Shown here piece by piece: positions 8,073 to 16,044 of a stretch of DNA of 23,379 bases. A program made the position numbers and the translations under genes. The notes beneath the pieces were generated by a model that did not search any database, had not been told where the DNA came from, and worked only from the letters and a program-made list of their open reading frames with translations. Source of the DNA: Acidobacteriota bacterium (GTDB taxonomy: Bacteria; Acidobacteriota; Vicinamibacteria; Vicinamibacterales; UBA8438); NCBI GenBank assembly GCA_012963185.1, contig DTWD01000561.1, positions 1-23,379 on the forward strand, written 5' to 3'. Each line of letters opens with the position of its first letter. The stretch's first letter is position 1.

Positions 8073-8765
8073 TTAGCGCGTCTGTGGGGGTTCGATGGCG
8101 AGCCGACCGGTATAAATGGCCATTCCAACAACGGCATCGATACCTTCTTCATTGAGACGGTCAATTTCAATTTGCGTGGTAATGCCGCCAGCTGCGGTCA
8201 CTCGGCGCGATGTCGCCTGCTTTACCGCCATGATTGCATCGAGGTCAGTGCCTTCCATTAAGCCTTCTTTATCGACATGCGTATATAAAAATTCTTCACA
8301 GAATGGTTCCAGTGCCTGCACCGCATCAACGGCTGTCAGAGACGTTGCCTCGGTCCAGCCCTTGACCACAACTCGACCGCCTTTACTATCGACCGCTGCG
8401 ATGATCCGACGTTTTCCAATCGTGCTCGCCAATGTGTTGGCAAAGTCGATGTTTGGCCTACCTTCCAGAAAGAGTGAAGACCCAATTATTACCGCTTCCG
8501 CTCCGTATTCGAGTACCTCGCACGCTCGGTCGATCGTGCGGATTCCGCCTCCGACGCGGCAGGGAAGTACCGATGCAACTCGACGAAGTAATTTGTCGTT
8601 TGTGCCAGTTCTCATCGCAGCATCTAAGTCGATGAGTTGTACACGTGGAAAACCTTTAAAACGACTAATCCATAAGTCAAGGTCATCCGTGGCAATAGCT
8701 GGTCGTTCACCCTGTATGAGCTGAACGACTTGACCGCCTTTAAGATCAATCGATGGTATTAGCAT
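8073..8765 (-). CDS. hisA: ProFAR isomerase HisA (histidine synthesis)
   Basis: The 230-residue (beta-alpha)8 barrel enzyme converts ProFAR to PRFAR, the Amadori-type isomerisation of histidine biosynthesis. Catalytic Asp7 is in the SIDLKGG opening and the second Asp, about residue 126, is in AAVDSKGGRV. The phosphate-binding half-barrel signatures VGGGIRT (71-77) and AAGGI (191-195) are present, and YTHVDKEG sits where TDISRDG-type loops occur. It is about ten residues shorter than usual. The start overlaps the hisF stop by 7 bases, typical of coupled operon genes. It is distinguished from hisF by the opening and by VVKGWTE. Confidence 0.93.
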   Translation of the reverse strand: MLIPSIDLKGGQVVQLIQGERPAIATDDLDLWISRFKGFPRVQLIDLDAAMRTGTNDKLLRRVASVLPCRVGGGIRTIDRACEVLEYGAEAVIIGSSLFLEGRPNIDFANTLASTIGKRRIIAAVDSKGGRVVVKGWTEATSLTAVDAVQALEPFCEEFLYTHVDKEGLMEGTDLDAIMAVKQATSRRVTAAGGITTQIEIDRLNEEGIDAVVGMAIYTGRLAIEPPQTR

Positions 8766-9520
8766 GAGAGACGAACTGGTATGCCGTTCTGGCGCAAGTG
8801 ATTCTTTAGGTCACTTACGGCATGTTCGTTGTAATGAAAAATTGAGGCGGCGAGTGCCGCATGCGCTTGGCCTTTCGTAAAAACATCAACAAAATGATCG
8901 AATGTCCCCGCACCACCTGATGCAATCACGGGAATGGACACTGCGTTAGATACTGCCGCTGTTAGTTCGCAGTCGAAGCCACTTTTTGTGCCGTCTCGAT
9001 CGATCGACGTCAAAAGAATTTCACCGGCGCCACGGTCGGCAGCTTCTCGCGCCCAGTCTACGGCGTCTCGACGAGTGGCTTGTTGGCCGCTACGTACATA
9101 GATTTGGAATATGTCGTCAACACGTTTGGCATCGATAGCTACGACAACCGCCTGACTGCCGTATCGCCGTGCAAGCGTAGTGAGTAGCTCAGGATTCGCG
9201 ATGGCCGCGGTGTTTAGGCTGACCTTGTCAGCACCAGCTTCTATGGCAGCGTCAGCATGAGCTTCGTCTTTAATGCCACCACCAACACACAGCGGCAGGA
9301 AAATTTCTTTGGCCACAGCGTGGATCGTATCGGCCAGCGCCTTTCGTTTTTCAATAGTTGCTGTGACGTCAAGAATAACGATTTCGTCAATGCCGTCACG
9401 ATTGTATCGCCGTGAGAGTTCACCCGGGTCGCCGGCCACTCGAAGTCCTTCAAAATTGATGCCCTTGACTACTGATCCATTTCGGACGTCGAGGCACGCG
9501 ATGATGCGTTTGGACAACAT
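8759..9520 (-). CDS. hisF: Imidazole glycerol phosphate synthase cyclase subunit HisF
   Basis: This 253-residue barrel, the standard family length, uses ammonia from HisH to convert PRFAR into imidazole glycerol phosphate and AICAR. Catalytic Asp11 (RIIACLDVRNG) and Asp130 (VVVAIDAKR) are at the canonical positions. CVGGGIKD at 78-85, LLTSIDRDGT and VIASGGAG are the phosphate and active-site loops. It starts 19 bases after hisH, its partner subunit, and overlaps hisA at its 3' end. Having hisF before hisA is an inversion of the common HAF order. Confidence 0.95.
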   Translation of the reverse strand: MLSKRIIACLDVRNGSVVKGINFEGLRVAGDPGELSRRYNRDGIDEIVILDVTATIEKRKALADTIHAVAKEIFLPLCVGGGIKDEAHADAAIEAGADKVSLNTAAIANPELLTTLARRYGSQAVVVAIDAKRVDDIFQIYVRSGQQATRRDAVDWAREAADRGAGEILLTSIDRDGTKSGFDCELTAAVSNAVSIPVIASGGAGTFDHFVDVFTKGQAHAALAASIFHYNEHAVSDLKNHLRQNGIPVRLSC

Positions 9521-9539
9521 GGGTATACGACGCTGTACT

Positions 9540-10166
9540 CTAGGATGCGTTAATTCGGTTCAAAAAGTTTTTCAGAATACGAAGTCCAACGTCACCGGAT
9601 TTTTCAGGGTGAAACTGTACACCGACCAACTGATCTTGTTCTACAACACTGGCGAAATCTATTCCGTAGCGTGTTGATCCGACGCATTCGGTGGTTATTG
9701 GTGCCGCGAAGGAATGGGTAAAGTACACCTGATTACCTTCGTTGACACCTTCGAGGATCCAGGAGTCCCGTTGTCGGTGAAGACTGTTCCAGCCAACGTG
9801 TGGAACTTTGTATGTTCCTACTACCGAGGGGTCTCCCGCTTCTTGTTCAAGTAAACGGCAACAGCCGTCGATCGCGCCGAATCCCGGCACATCTGGGGCT
9901 TCGTCACTGCCACTAAACAACCACTGAAGACCGAGGCAGATACCTAAGAGTGGGGTGCCTCGGTCGACTTCATTGGCAATGCCTTGTCGCCATACTCCGT
10001 CAAGCGCGGTTGTTGCTTCAAAGTTTCCAACACCTGGGACGATGATTGCGGTTGCATGGCCGAGGTCCGCTGGCACCTGTGGTGTCTCGAACACTGCGTC
10101 AAGGTAGCTCAGGGCTTTTCGTACAGATGTCAAATTACCGGCGCCGTAATCGATCAATTTAATCAT
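9540..10166 (-). CDS. hisH: Imidazole glycerol phosphate synthase glutaminase subunit HisH
   Basis: A 208-residue class I glutamine amidotransferase subunit that hydrolyses glutamine and channels ammonia to HisF. The catalytic Cys77 is in LGICLGLQWLF; His186 and Glu188 are in VQFHPEKSG; the oxyanion region is VPGVGNF at 43-49. The start is the ATG at 10166 (MIKLIDYGAGNL, the family N-terminus). The frame stays open upstream to 10397, but that part lies inside hisB and would add 77 unrelated residues. It begins 22 bases after the hisB stop. Confidence 0.94.
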   Translation of the reverse strand: MIKLIDYGAGNLTSVRKALSYLDAVFETPQVPADLGHATAIIVPGVGNFEATTALDGVWRQGIANEVDRGTPLLGICLGLQWLFSGSDEAPDVPGFGAIDGCCRLLEQEAGDPSVVGTYKVPHVGWNSLHRQRDSWILEGVNEGNQVYFTHSFAAPITTECVGSTRYGIDFASVVEQDQLVGVQFHPEKSGDVGLRILKNFLNRINAS

Positions 10167-10188
10167 GATATTCCAGGCTCGTTCGCGA

Positions 10189-10776
10189 TTAGAGTAGTTC
10201 TTTTGTGCTCGGAAGCATTCGCCCGAGCTGTTTGTCACGTGAGCAGGCCACGCGCAGTGCACGTGCAAAAGCTTTAAACAAGGCTTCGATCTGGTGGTGG
10301 CTCGACCGACCGTAGAGTACTTTGACATGGACGTTCGCTCGTGCCCCTTGGGCAAAGCCATCGAAGAAATCGTGCACGAGTTCGGCCTGGAGATCACCGA
10401 CTCTCTTCACTCGCAACTTCAAATCGACAACGGCATGTATTCGTCCGCTAAGATCGACCGCGGCGACACCGAGTGTTTCGTCCATCGGCATGACAAAGTA
10501 GCCGGCACGATTAATACCGCGACGAGAGCCAAGTGCTTTCGACACAGCTTCACCCAAGGCGATGCCGACATCTTCGACCGTGTGGTGTTGGTCGACGTCT
10601 AGGTCTCCGGTCGCGTTCAGCGTGAGATCGAACGTTCCATGGCGAGCCAGCAGTTCCAGCATGTGGTCCAGAAATCGGATGCCGGTATCAACCTTGTAGC
10701 GACCACGACCGTCAAGCGCGAGTCGAAGTTTAATATTCGTTTCAGTGGTTTCTCGTTTAATGGTAGCGCTTCGCAT
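10189..10776 (-). CDS. hisB: Imidazoleglycerol-phosphate dehydratase HisB
   Basis: The 195-residue monofunctional dehydratase removes water from imidazole glycerol phosphate. Manganese-binding signatures are FLDHML (35-40), QHHTVED (63-69), MDETLG (98-103) and [12 protein letters not shown] (157-168). Length and the PSTKELL ending match the stand-alone family, so the histidinol-phosphate phosphatase domain of enteric HisB is absent and that activity must be encoded elsewhere. It follows hisD by 18 bases. Confidence 0.95.
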   Translation of the reverse strand: MRSATIKRETTETNIKLRLALDGRGRYKVDTGIRFLDHMLELLARHGTFDLTLNATGDLDVDQHHTVEDVGIALGEAVSKALGSRRGINRAGYFVMPMDETLGVAAVDLSGRIHAVVDLKLRVKRVGDLQAELVHDFFDGFAQGARANVHVKVLYGRSSHHQIEALFKAFARALRVACSRDKQLGRMLPSTKELL

Positions 10777-10794
10777 GTTTCGTAGGACCCCCGT

Positions 10795-12030
10795 TTAGAC
10801 GACACGCCGGGCGACGGATGACGCGTGGGCGCGTAAACCTTCTGCGTGGGCAAGTGAGATAATGCTCGGGGCAAGTCGGCGAAGCCCACGTTGGTTCAGT
10901 TGTTGCACGCTGTTGACGCGGACAAAATCAGATGCACTTAACCCGCCTCGAAATCGTGCAACGCCGGCGGTTGGCAGTACGTGGTTTGACCCTGTGGCGT
11001 AATCTCCGGCAGCTTGAGCGGCGTATGGCCCGACAAAAACCGTACCGGCTTTGACAAGACGATTTGCCATGGCGCGTGTGTCGGTGACAGCGTGTTCAGG
11101 AGCAATCGCGTTTCCTAGATCGATAGCTTCGTTAACGGTCTCTGTCACGATAGCGACGCCATGAGTGTCGATCGAGGGGATTGCCGCCGGATGTTCTTTT
11201 AGTTGTTTTGTTAATGCGGTACGGACGGCCGTAGCTAATGGACGGTTAGGTGTTACTAGAATGGCCCGTGCTTCAGGATCGTGCTCGGCTTGCGCGATGA
11301 GATCAGAAGCAATCCAGTCCGGATTGCCGTTTCGAGAGACAATGACGATTTCTGTAGGACCTGCATAAAAGTCGATGGGGCAGTCCGCGGCCACATATGC
11401 TTTGGCTGCGGAGACATACGCACTTCCTGGTCCAACGATTTTGTCGACGGCTGGCACGGTTTTGGTTCCGTACGCAAATGCACCGATGGCATGTGCGCCA
11501 CCCATTTTGAATAAGCGTGTCACTTTGGCTTCCATTGCTGCTGCGAGCACCGCGGGTGCAGGGTTTGGACAGGCGACTAAAATTTCAGATACACCCGCTA
11601 CCTTTGCAGGGATGGTTGTCATCAGCAGTGATGAAGGCAGAGGGTAGCGTCCCCCTGGAACATAACAGCCCACGCGATCGAGAGGGGTGACCCTTTGTTC
11701 AATAGTCACACCCGGCACGACGGTGGTACGCCATGATTGTGGGATCTGCTTTACGCTCACACGTCGAATGTGACGTGCTGCTTCTCTGATTGCTTTCCGG
11801 ACAGCTGGCGGCGTCGCTTCTGCTCCATCTCGAATTTCATCGAAGGAGAGTTCGACTGGACCACGCAGCTTGTCGAAACGCCGGGCATACTTGCGAACGG
11901 CACTATCGCCGTGTTGCCGAACGTCGTCGACAATTCGTTGAACGTTGCGAACGCGCGTATTATCCGTGGATTGATTGCGACTGAGAATAGATCGCAGTGC
12001 GCGCTTGTTTTTTGACGAAATAATTCTCAT
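10795..12030 (-). CDS. hisD: Histidinol dehydrogenase HisD
   Basis: A 411-residue zinc enzyme that oxidises histidinol to histidine with two NAD molecules. By comparison with the E. coli enzyme, the zinc ligands correspond to Gln247 and His250 (AQAEH), Asp343 (GDYATG) and His402 (GLRAH). The general base pair is Glu312-His313 (APEHAV). VGPGSAYVSAAK at 199-210 and FYAGPTEIVIVS at 221-232 are family signatures. It is a little shorter than the 430 usual because the N-terminus is trimmed. It starts 9 bases after hisG. Confidence 0.95.
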   Translation of the reverse strand: MRIISSKNKRALRSILSRNQSTDNTRVRNVQRIVDDVRQHGDSAVRKYARRFDKLRGPVELSFDEIRDGAEATPPAVRKAIREAARHIRRVSVKQIPQSWRTTVVPGVTIEQRVTPLDRVGCYVPGGRYPLPSSLLMTTIPAKVAGVSEILVACPNPAPAVLAAAMEAKVTRLFKMGGAHAIGAFAYGTKTVPAVDKIVGPGSAYVSAAKAYVAADCPIDFYAGPTEIVIVSRNGNPDWIASDLIAQAEHDPEARAILVTPNRPLATAVRTALTKQLKEHPAAIPSIDTHGVAIVTETVNEAIDLGNAIAPEHAVTDTRAMANRLVKAGTVFVGPYAAQAAGDYATGSNHVLPTAGVARFRGGLSASDFVRVNSVQQLNQRGLRRLAPSIISLAHAEGLRAHASSVARRVV

Positions 12031-12039
12031 TCTCGACCT

Positions 12040-12921
12040 CTACAGCACAATCTTGTTCAGTGGATATTCCACGATGCCACGCGCACCCGCCGCACGAAGC
12101 TTCGGAATGAGTTCGCGGACAGCACGTTCCTCAAGAACGGTTGAGACCGCAACCCAATTGTCATCGCTTAACGCCGACACTGTCGGTTTTTGAAGCGCTG
12201 GAAGCGACGCGATTATCGTCTCTAGTTTGTCTTTTTCGACATTGAGCATTAGGCCGACACGACCTTGTGCTTCCATTGCTGCTTTTAGGAGCAATGCAAT
12301 ATTTTCAATCTTGGTTCGCTTGTCGTTGTCTTCGAGTGCACGATGACTGGCGATCAGTTGTGGGTTTGACTCGAGAACAGTGTCAATAATACGTAAGTGA
12401 TTCGCTCGTAATGTCGAGCCAGTTTCGGTCGCTTCCACAATGGCATCCGCGAGATGGGGGGGTTTAACTTCGGTCGCGCCCCACGAAAACTCAACGCTGA
12501 CGTTTACGTTAAGTTTTTTGAAGTACTCTTCGGTGGTTCGAACAAGTTCGGTCGAGATGCGTGCTCCTTCGAGGTCTTCTGGTTTCTCGTATTGAGAGTC
12601 TTCCGGTACGGCAAGGACCCACCGTACTTTCCGGAAGCTTTGCTTTGAATATACGAGGTCCGCAATCGGAACGACGCTCTTTCCGGTTGTTGCTTGGTGC
12701 TCAGCAATCCAATCGATTCCGGTGAGTCCCGCATCAACGGCTTCGTCCGCGACGTATCGTGCCATTTCTTGCGCGCGAATCAGTGTGCACTCGATTTCGG
12801 CATCATCAATTGTCGGAAAATACGAGCGTGAACTAACGTAAATGTTGAAGCCGGCTCGCTCAAATAACTGAACCGTCGATTCTTGTAGTGATCCTTTTGG
12901 GATCCCCAATTTTAGTTTCAT
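12040..12921 (-). CDS. hisG: ATP phosphoribosyltransferase HisG, long form
   Basis: It catalyses the first committed step, ATP plus PRPP to phosphoribosyl-ATP. The 293-residue length is the long (HisG-L) form, with a C-terminal ACT-like regulatory domain at about 215-293 ([29 protein letters not shown]), so it should be directly feedback-inhibited by histidine and need no HisZ. The catalytic part has [10 protein letters not shown] at 5-14, [10 protein letters not shown] and an ISTELV segment in place of the usual RIATKY-type motif. Its ATG overlaps the hisI TGA by four bases (ATGA). Confidence 0.95.
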   Translation of the reverse strand: MKLKLGIPKGSLQESTVQLFERAGFNIYVSSRSYFPTIDDAEIECTLIRAQEMARYVADEAVDAGLTGIDWIAEHQATTGKSVVPIADLVYSKQSFRKVRWVLAVPEDSQYEKPEDLEGARISTELVRTTEEYFKKLNVNVSVEFSWGATEVKPPHLADAIVEATETGSTLRANHLRIIDTVLESNPQLIASHRALEDNDKRTKIENIALLLKAAMEAQGRVGLMLNVEKDKLETIIASLPALQKPTVSALSDDNWVAVSTVLEERAVRELIPKLRAAGARGIVEYPLNKIVL

Positions 12922-13238
12922 ACGAGTGCATCCAATTCTTTAAAAAAACATGTGCGCTCGCCTGTATGACACACGTTGCCATCGCCTTGGCGCTGTACCC
13001 GAACGAGGACGGTGTCGTCGTCGCAGTCGGTCAGGAGGCGTGTTACTTTCAGGGTGTTTCCAGATGTTTCGCCTTTCATCCACAGTTTGTTCCGAGTACG
13101 ACTGAAAAATGTCGCATATCCGGACGATCGTGTTCGCGCCAGGGCCTCTTTATTCATGAAGCCAACCATGAGCACTTCATTACTGTCATCATCTTGGATA
13201 ACAGCAGGAATCAAACCATCAAGTTTTGAAAAATCCAT
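12918..13238 (-). CDS. hisI: Phosphoribosyl-AMP cyclohydrolase HisI
   Basis: A 106-residue stand-alone cyclohydrolase that opens the adenine ring of phosphoribosyl-AMP. Zinc ligands Cys72 (DCDDD), Cys90 (VCHTG) and Cys97 (TCFF) are present, with the [10 protein letters not shown] motif at 52-61. No HisE pyrophosphohydrolase domain is fused and no hisE lies nearby. It is the first structural gene of the operon: its start is 20 bases past the last T of the attenuator terminator. The 4-base overlap with hisG implies coupled translation. Confidence 0.94.
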   Translation of the reverse strand: MDFSKLDGLIPAVIQDDDSNEVLMVGFMNKEALARTRSSGYATFFSRTRNKLWMKGETSGNTLKVTRLLTDCDDDTVLVRVQRQGDGNVCHTGERTCFFKELDALV

Positions 13239-13257
13239 CTATTGCGACTCCACATAC

Positions 13258-13286
13258 AAAAAAAGCCTCGCCGCAAGTGGCGAGGC
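13258..13286 (-). terminator. Rho-independent terminator of the his attenuator
   Basis: On the minus strand, an 8-bp perfect stem GCCTCGCC / GGCGAGGC (13286-13279 with 13272-13265) with a six-base loop is followed by seven T residues (13264-13258). It lies between the His-rich leader peptide and hisI, so it ends transcription before the structural genes unless the antiterminator forms. Confidence 0.9.
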
Positions 13287-13349
13287 CTAGTGGTGCGTGA
13301 GTGTTACCTTGTTCGGACGCTACATCACACGCAGTACCACCAGCCCGCC
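13279..13349 (-). promoter_or_regulatory. Antiterminator pairing of the his attenuator
   Basis: The leader-peptide 3' half (13349-13325 on the minus strand, GGCG, GGTGGT, GCGTG, TGA) is complementary, with small bulges, to 13300-13279 (TCA, CACGC, ACCAC, CGCC). The second arm contains the 5' arm of the terminator stem, so the two hairpins exclude each other. A third segment inside the first leader codons (13385-13392) is an exact 8-base complement of 13298-13305 and could form another alternative pairing. A ribosome stalled on codons 10-13 would leave the first arm free to form the antiterminator; a ribosome at the stop codon would cover it and let the terminator fold. The pairing is hand-drawn; no energy was computed. 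Confidence 0.75.
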
Positions 13350-13396
13350 GCGCGGCGGTGATGATGATGAGAAAAGGCGTGATGAACACTCAGCAT
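13325..13396 (-). CDS. hisL: Histidine operon leader peptide
   Basis: A 23-codon frame starts ATG at 13396 and ends TGA at 13325. It begins MLSVHHAFSHHHH and continues RRAAGWWYCV. Six of 23 codons are histidine, including four in a row (CAT CAT CAT CAC), just as expected for ribosome-mediated attenuation of a his operon. It lies directly upstream of an intrinsic terminator and the hisI start. It is not homologous in sequence to enteric HisL but has the same design. AGGG lies about 11 bases before the ATG as a possible ribosome site. Length alone would hide it from gene callers; the context makes it convincing. Confidence 0.88.
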   Translation of the reverse strand: MLSVHHAFSHHHHRRAAGWWYCV

Positions 13397-13405
13397 TGAA
13401 TTTTA

Positions 13406-13435
13406 ACCCTATCTTAGTGCGGTGCTGTCAGTCAA
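13406..13435 (-). promoter_or_regulatory. Candidate his operon promoter
   Basis: TTGACT (13435-13430) and TAGGGT (13411-13406) are spaced by 18 bases on the minus strand, resembling a sigma-70 promoter with a good -35 and a weak -10. Transcription would then start only a few bases before the leader ATG, making the leader nearly leaderless, which conflicts with using AGGG as a ribosome site. One of the two readings is therefore wrong, and confidence is low. Confidence 0.3.
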
Positions 13436-13449
13436 CTCCGCTGAGTAGG

Positions 13450-14227
13450 CTATGTGGTACTTAGGTATTTCGACGACGTTGTTTCCTTAGATGCCGAGTG
13501 TCGGTCCACATAGGCACGCATGCGGTCTGGGTGGTCGGTGAAGACGGCATCCCCAATTTAATCAGTTTTCCCATAGCGGTTGTTTCGTTGACAGTGTGAA
13601 CTGCGGAGAGTAAACCCGCTTGTTGGGCTCGTTCCACTAGTGACGAGGATGCCAGTCGACGCGGAATATGGAGGGCTGTTGCTCCGGACACACATGCGAG
13701 TTTCGTGATGGCTTCGTTCGTGGAGGGTTAATCGGAGAGTAGCGCCGTTGTTAGATGTTCTTGTCTGTCTCGTAGACTTGTGATGATGCGACGAGTATAG
13801 GAAGATATAACTACTGAACGTGTTGCACGGAGCGCTTCGAGCCGACAAGGTCGGCAAGTCGATTGAGACAAAGGTCATCTTGTATTTCAGTTTTCACCTC
13901 GATATTGACCAAAATACGATTCCGACACAGGGCGAGTGTTTCGCCGAGGCTAGGAAGGACGGTGCCTGCAAATTTGCGCCCGAACCACGAGCCAGCATCA
14001 AGCGTTTGTAATTCAGAAAGTGTATGATTTTTGACAATCCCGCGGCCGTTTGTTGTTCGTTCAAGTGTGGCATCGTGAATGATAACGAATTGTTTGTCTC
14101 TCGCTAATTGGATATCAAACTCGATCGTATCTACCCCGGCGTCAATGGCATTTTGAAATGCGGGAAGGGTGTTTTCGGGTGCGATAGCAGAAAAAACTCG
14201 GTGGGCAATCACAGTCTGTTTTGTCAT
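13450..14227 (-). pseudogene. Decayed glycerophosphodiester phosphodiesterase
   Basis: The frame from ATG 14227 encodes a GDPD-family N-terminus: VIAHR, APENTLPAF, DTIEFDIQLARD, IIHDATLERTTNGRG, VNIEVKTE, with the His-Arg, Glu-x-Asp, His and Lys active-site residues intact. The usual HRG glycine is Val. It stops at 13811. Homology continues in other frames: after a shift near 13841-13847 one frame gives LEALRATRSVVISSYTRR, hits an in-frame TAA at 13728-13730, resumes as ITKLACVSGATALHIP and SAVHTVNETTAMGKLIKLG, and after a one-base loss in the G run at 13551-13554 the third frame gives DAVFTDHPDRMRAYV and ends at TAG 13450. Two frameshifts plus one stop point to a real pseudogene rather than a single sequencing error. 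A working copy would hydrolyse glycerophosphodiesters to glycerol-3-phosphate. Confidence 0.82.
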
Positions 14228-14282
14228 GAATGATTTGTTATTTTTAAGACTGCTAAAGATCGAGAGCAATGGTATTCTCAGA

Positions 14283-14753
14283 ATGATGGCACATCTTGTT
14301 ACGGTTGGACTGACCCTTGTGGTGGTTCTTGCAGTTCACCCGCCAGTAGTAGCACAGGAGTCACCGGAAGAGGCAGCGCGGGCGGCTCTCGACGAATATT
14401 TTCGAGCGTGGAATGCTGCTGATAATGAGGCAATTGCATTAGTTAGTAACTTTCCGCGAGTGAGTGTTGGGCCGAGCGGTCAGATAGTGGTGAGAGACAC
14501 CGCCGAGGACATCGCGGTTGACTTCGACACACTCCGTGCCGCAGAACTCTGGGACCGCAGCACGCTCGATTTAGTAGATGTGGCCCACAGTTCTGCTGAT
14601 AAGGTGCACTTTCGGGTTGTCGCAAGTCGGCGCTACGCGGACGGTAGTCCGTACAGGACTAATCCTAGTCTCTACATTGTTACGCAGCAGGATGGTCATT
14701 GGGGATTGCAATTGCAATCGGTTCTTCCCGCAACATTTTCAGCTGCGCCCTAG
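14283..14753 (+). CDS. Small exported NTF2/SnoaL-like protein
   Basis: A 156-residue protein with a clear signal peptide (hydrophobic VTVGLTLVVVLAVHPPVVAQ, cleavage after AQ). The mature part starts with EEAARAALDEYFRAWNAADNEAIALV, the helix pair typical of NTF2-like (DUF4440/SnoaL) folds. It ends with alternating strands (DKVHFRVVASRRYADG, PSLYIVTQQDGHWGLQLQSVLP) of the cone-shaped sheet. No catalytic residues can be assigned. I start at ATG 14283 because the longer frame (from 14169) runs back over the divergent GDPD remnant and adds residues before the signal; ATG 14226 is another option. Its stop overlaps the end of the convergent Mop regulator by 4 bases. Confidence 0.7.
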   Translation: MMAHLVTVGLTLVVVLAVHPPVVAQESPEEAARAALDEYFRAWNAADNEAIALVSNFPRVSVGPSGQIVVRDTAEDIAVDFDTLRAAELWDRSTLDLVDVAHSSADKVHFRVVASRRYADGSPYRTNPSLYIVTQQDGHWGLQLQSVLPATFSAAP

Positions 14754-15178
14754 TCCTGCTGCCGGGCTTCGCGACCGATCATGACTTCGGTGGCTTTTAC
14801 GATGGCCGTTGCTTCTTCACCCCGCTTCAAGTTCAGCTCATCGATGGCATCAGCAGTGATGACGGCTGTAAGTTGCTGGTCCCCTATGCGTAGTCGGACT
14901 TGCGCGAGGAGGCCTTCGCGTCTGACTTCTTCAACGACACCTTGTAGTCGATTTCTCCCGCTGAGCGAGACTAATACGCCACCATGTGCAGCCCGGTGTC
15001 GGCGGGGAGGAAGAGCATCACGCTGAGCAAGGAGTCGGGTTAGCTCGTGCTCAGAAATGCGATGGTGACCACCGTCTGTTCGAACGGTTCGGACGCTTCC
15101 TTTGTAGATCCATTGCTTTAAGGTCGAATACGCGACGCCCAGGCGATTAGCCGCATCACGCACGGTGATTAGTGACAT
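14750..15178 (-). CDS. HTH regulator with molybdate-binding Mop/TOBE domain
   Basis: A 142-residue protein. Residues 1-52 form a MerR/excisionase-type winged helix-turn-helix (TVRDAANRLGVAYSTLKQWIYKGSV, then DGGHHRISEHELTRLL). After an Arg-rich linker, residues 72-135 form a Mop (TOBE) domain (GRNRLQGVVEEVRREGLLAQVRLRIG, TAVITADAIDELNLKRGEEATAIVKATEVMIG), known to bind molybdate or tungstate as oligomers. It is divergent from modABC across a 55-base AT-rich gap, so it very likely senses molybdate and controls modABC and itself. It differs from classical ModE, which has a LysR-type winged helix and two Mop domains. Confidence 0.87.
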   Translation of the reverse strand: MSLITVRDAANRLGVAYSTLKQWIYKGSVRTVRTDGGHHRISEHELTRLLAQRDALPPRRHRAAHGGVLVSLSGRNRLQGVVEEVRREGLLAQVRLRIGDQQLTAVITADAIDELNLKRGEEATAIVKATEVMIGREARQQD

Positions 15179-15233
15179 ATTAGCTAGAAATATGCACTAA
15201 ATCGTATATTAAATCAACTAAAATAGTATTAGA
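15179..15233. promoter_or_regulatory. AT-rich divergent control region of regulator and modABC
   Basis: The 55-base gap is much more AT-rich than its flanks and must contain both promoters. A short palindrome ACTA-AAA-TAGT lies at 15217-15227, seven bases before the modA start, and a TATA-rich ATCGTATATTA stretch at about 15201-15211. These could be operator and -10 elements; I could not recognise a standard ModE box. Confidence 0.4.
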
Positions 15234-16028
15234 ATGGTTACTTCTGTGCGGTCATTGTCTTTGTTGTTGATCGTGGGTTTCGGGCTTCCTTCGTGTAGCG
15301 GACCAGTGGGCCAGCCGGGCAGTTCATCGACGGCGACGGTAGTTGTGTCAGTGGCGGCCAGCTTATCCGATGCTGTGGGAGATGTGGCCAATGTGTTTGA
15401 GAAGCAAACAGGTATCCAGGTCCTTGTGAATGCCGCGGGGTCGCAAATACTAGCTACGCAGATCATTGAAGAGATACCAGTGGATGTGTTTGTTAGTGCG
15501 GACGAGCGCCAAATGACCCGTACCATTGCCCGGGGCAAAATGGACCAAGGAAGCTATCTTCAGTTGTTATCGAATCAGCTCGTTGTTGTCGTACCTTCCG
15601 ATCGGTTGATGGGGATCAGTCGACCCGACGATCTGATTGCGCAGTCGGTTCGGCGGATCGCACTTGGGGATCCTGAGGCGGTTCCAGGCGGTGTCTATGC
15701 TCGAGAGTATCTCGATAAGGAAGGAGTATGGGATGCCCTTAAGTCAAAGGTCGTTCCGACGCGAAACGTACGCGCCGCGCTGCGTGCGGTAGAGGCCGGC
15801 ACGGTAGATGCTGGTGTCGTTTATCGAACCGATGCGCGACAGTCGGTTGACGCGGTAATTGCCTTTGACGTTCCGGTCGGTCGCGGCCCACGCATTATTT
15901 ATCCCGCAGCCGTGTCAACCGAACCGCCCAACCCGGAGAGCGCGGTGCAGTTTTTTTCATTTCTACAAACGGCGAAAGCACAGCAAATTTTTGAGGCGTA
16001 CGGCTTCATCTCATTGCTAGCGCATTAA
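15234..16028 (+). CDS. modA: Molybdate ABC transporter substrate-binding lipoprotein ModA
   Basis: A 264-residue periplasmic binding protein. The N-terminus is a lipoprotein signal with lipobox LPSC, lipidated at Cys21. The fold signatures VSVAASLSDAVGDVANVFEKQTG, NAAGSQILATQI, VDVFVSADERQM, LGDPEAVPGGVYAREYL and VEAGTVDAGVVYRTDA are those of ModA/WtpA-type oxyanion binders that use Ser and main-chain contacts. It captures molybdate (or tungstate) for ModB-ModC. It is first in a three-gene operon, 16 bases before modB, and divergent from the Mop regulator. Confidence 0.93.
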   Translation: MVTSVRSLSLLLIVGFGLPSCSGPVGQPGSSSTATVVVSVAASLSDAVGDVANVFEKQTGIQVLVNAAGSQILATQIIEEIPVDVFVSADERQMTRTIARGKMDQGSYLQLLSNQLVVVVPSDRLMGISRPDDLIAQSVRRIALGDPEAVPGGVYAREYLDKEGVWDALKSKVVPTRNVRAALRAVEAGTVDAGVVYRTDARQSVDAVIAFDVPVGRGPRIIYPAAVSTEPPNPESAVQFFSFLQTAKAQQIFEAYGFISLLAH

Positions 16029-16044
16029 CGGCTTTTGTGACGGT

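Noticed and set aside
8116..8724. 202-codon plus-strand frame
   Set aside because: Lies entirely antisense to hisA, whose protein is clearly recognisable; Ser/Thr/Arg-rich composition typical of a shadow frame.
10167..10397. N-terminal extension of hisH
   Set aside because: The extension overlaps hisB and encodes no HisH-like sequence; the family N-terminus starts at ATG 10166.
13239..13400. T-box riboswitch for the his operon
   Set aside because: I see no T-box core sequence or stem I; the His-codon leader and terminator explain the region as peptide-mediated attenuation.
13558..13878. 106-codon minus-strand frame inside the GDPD remnant
   Set aside because: It is the out-of-frame reading of the decayed GDPD; homology lies in the other two frames.
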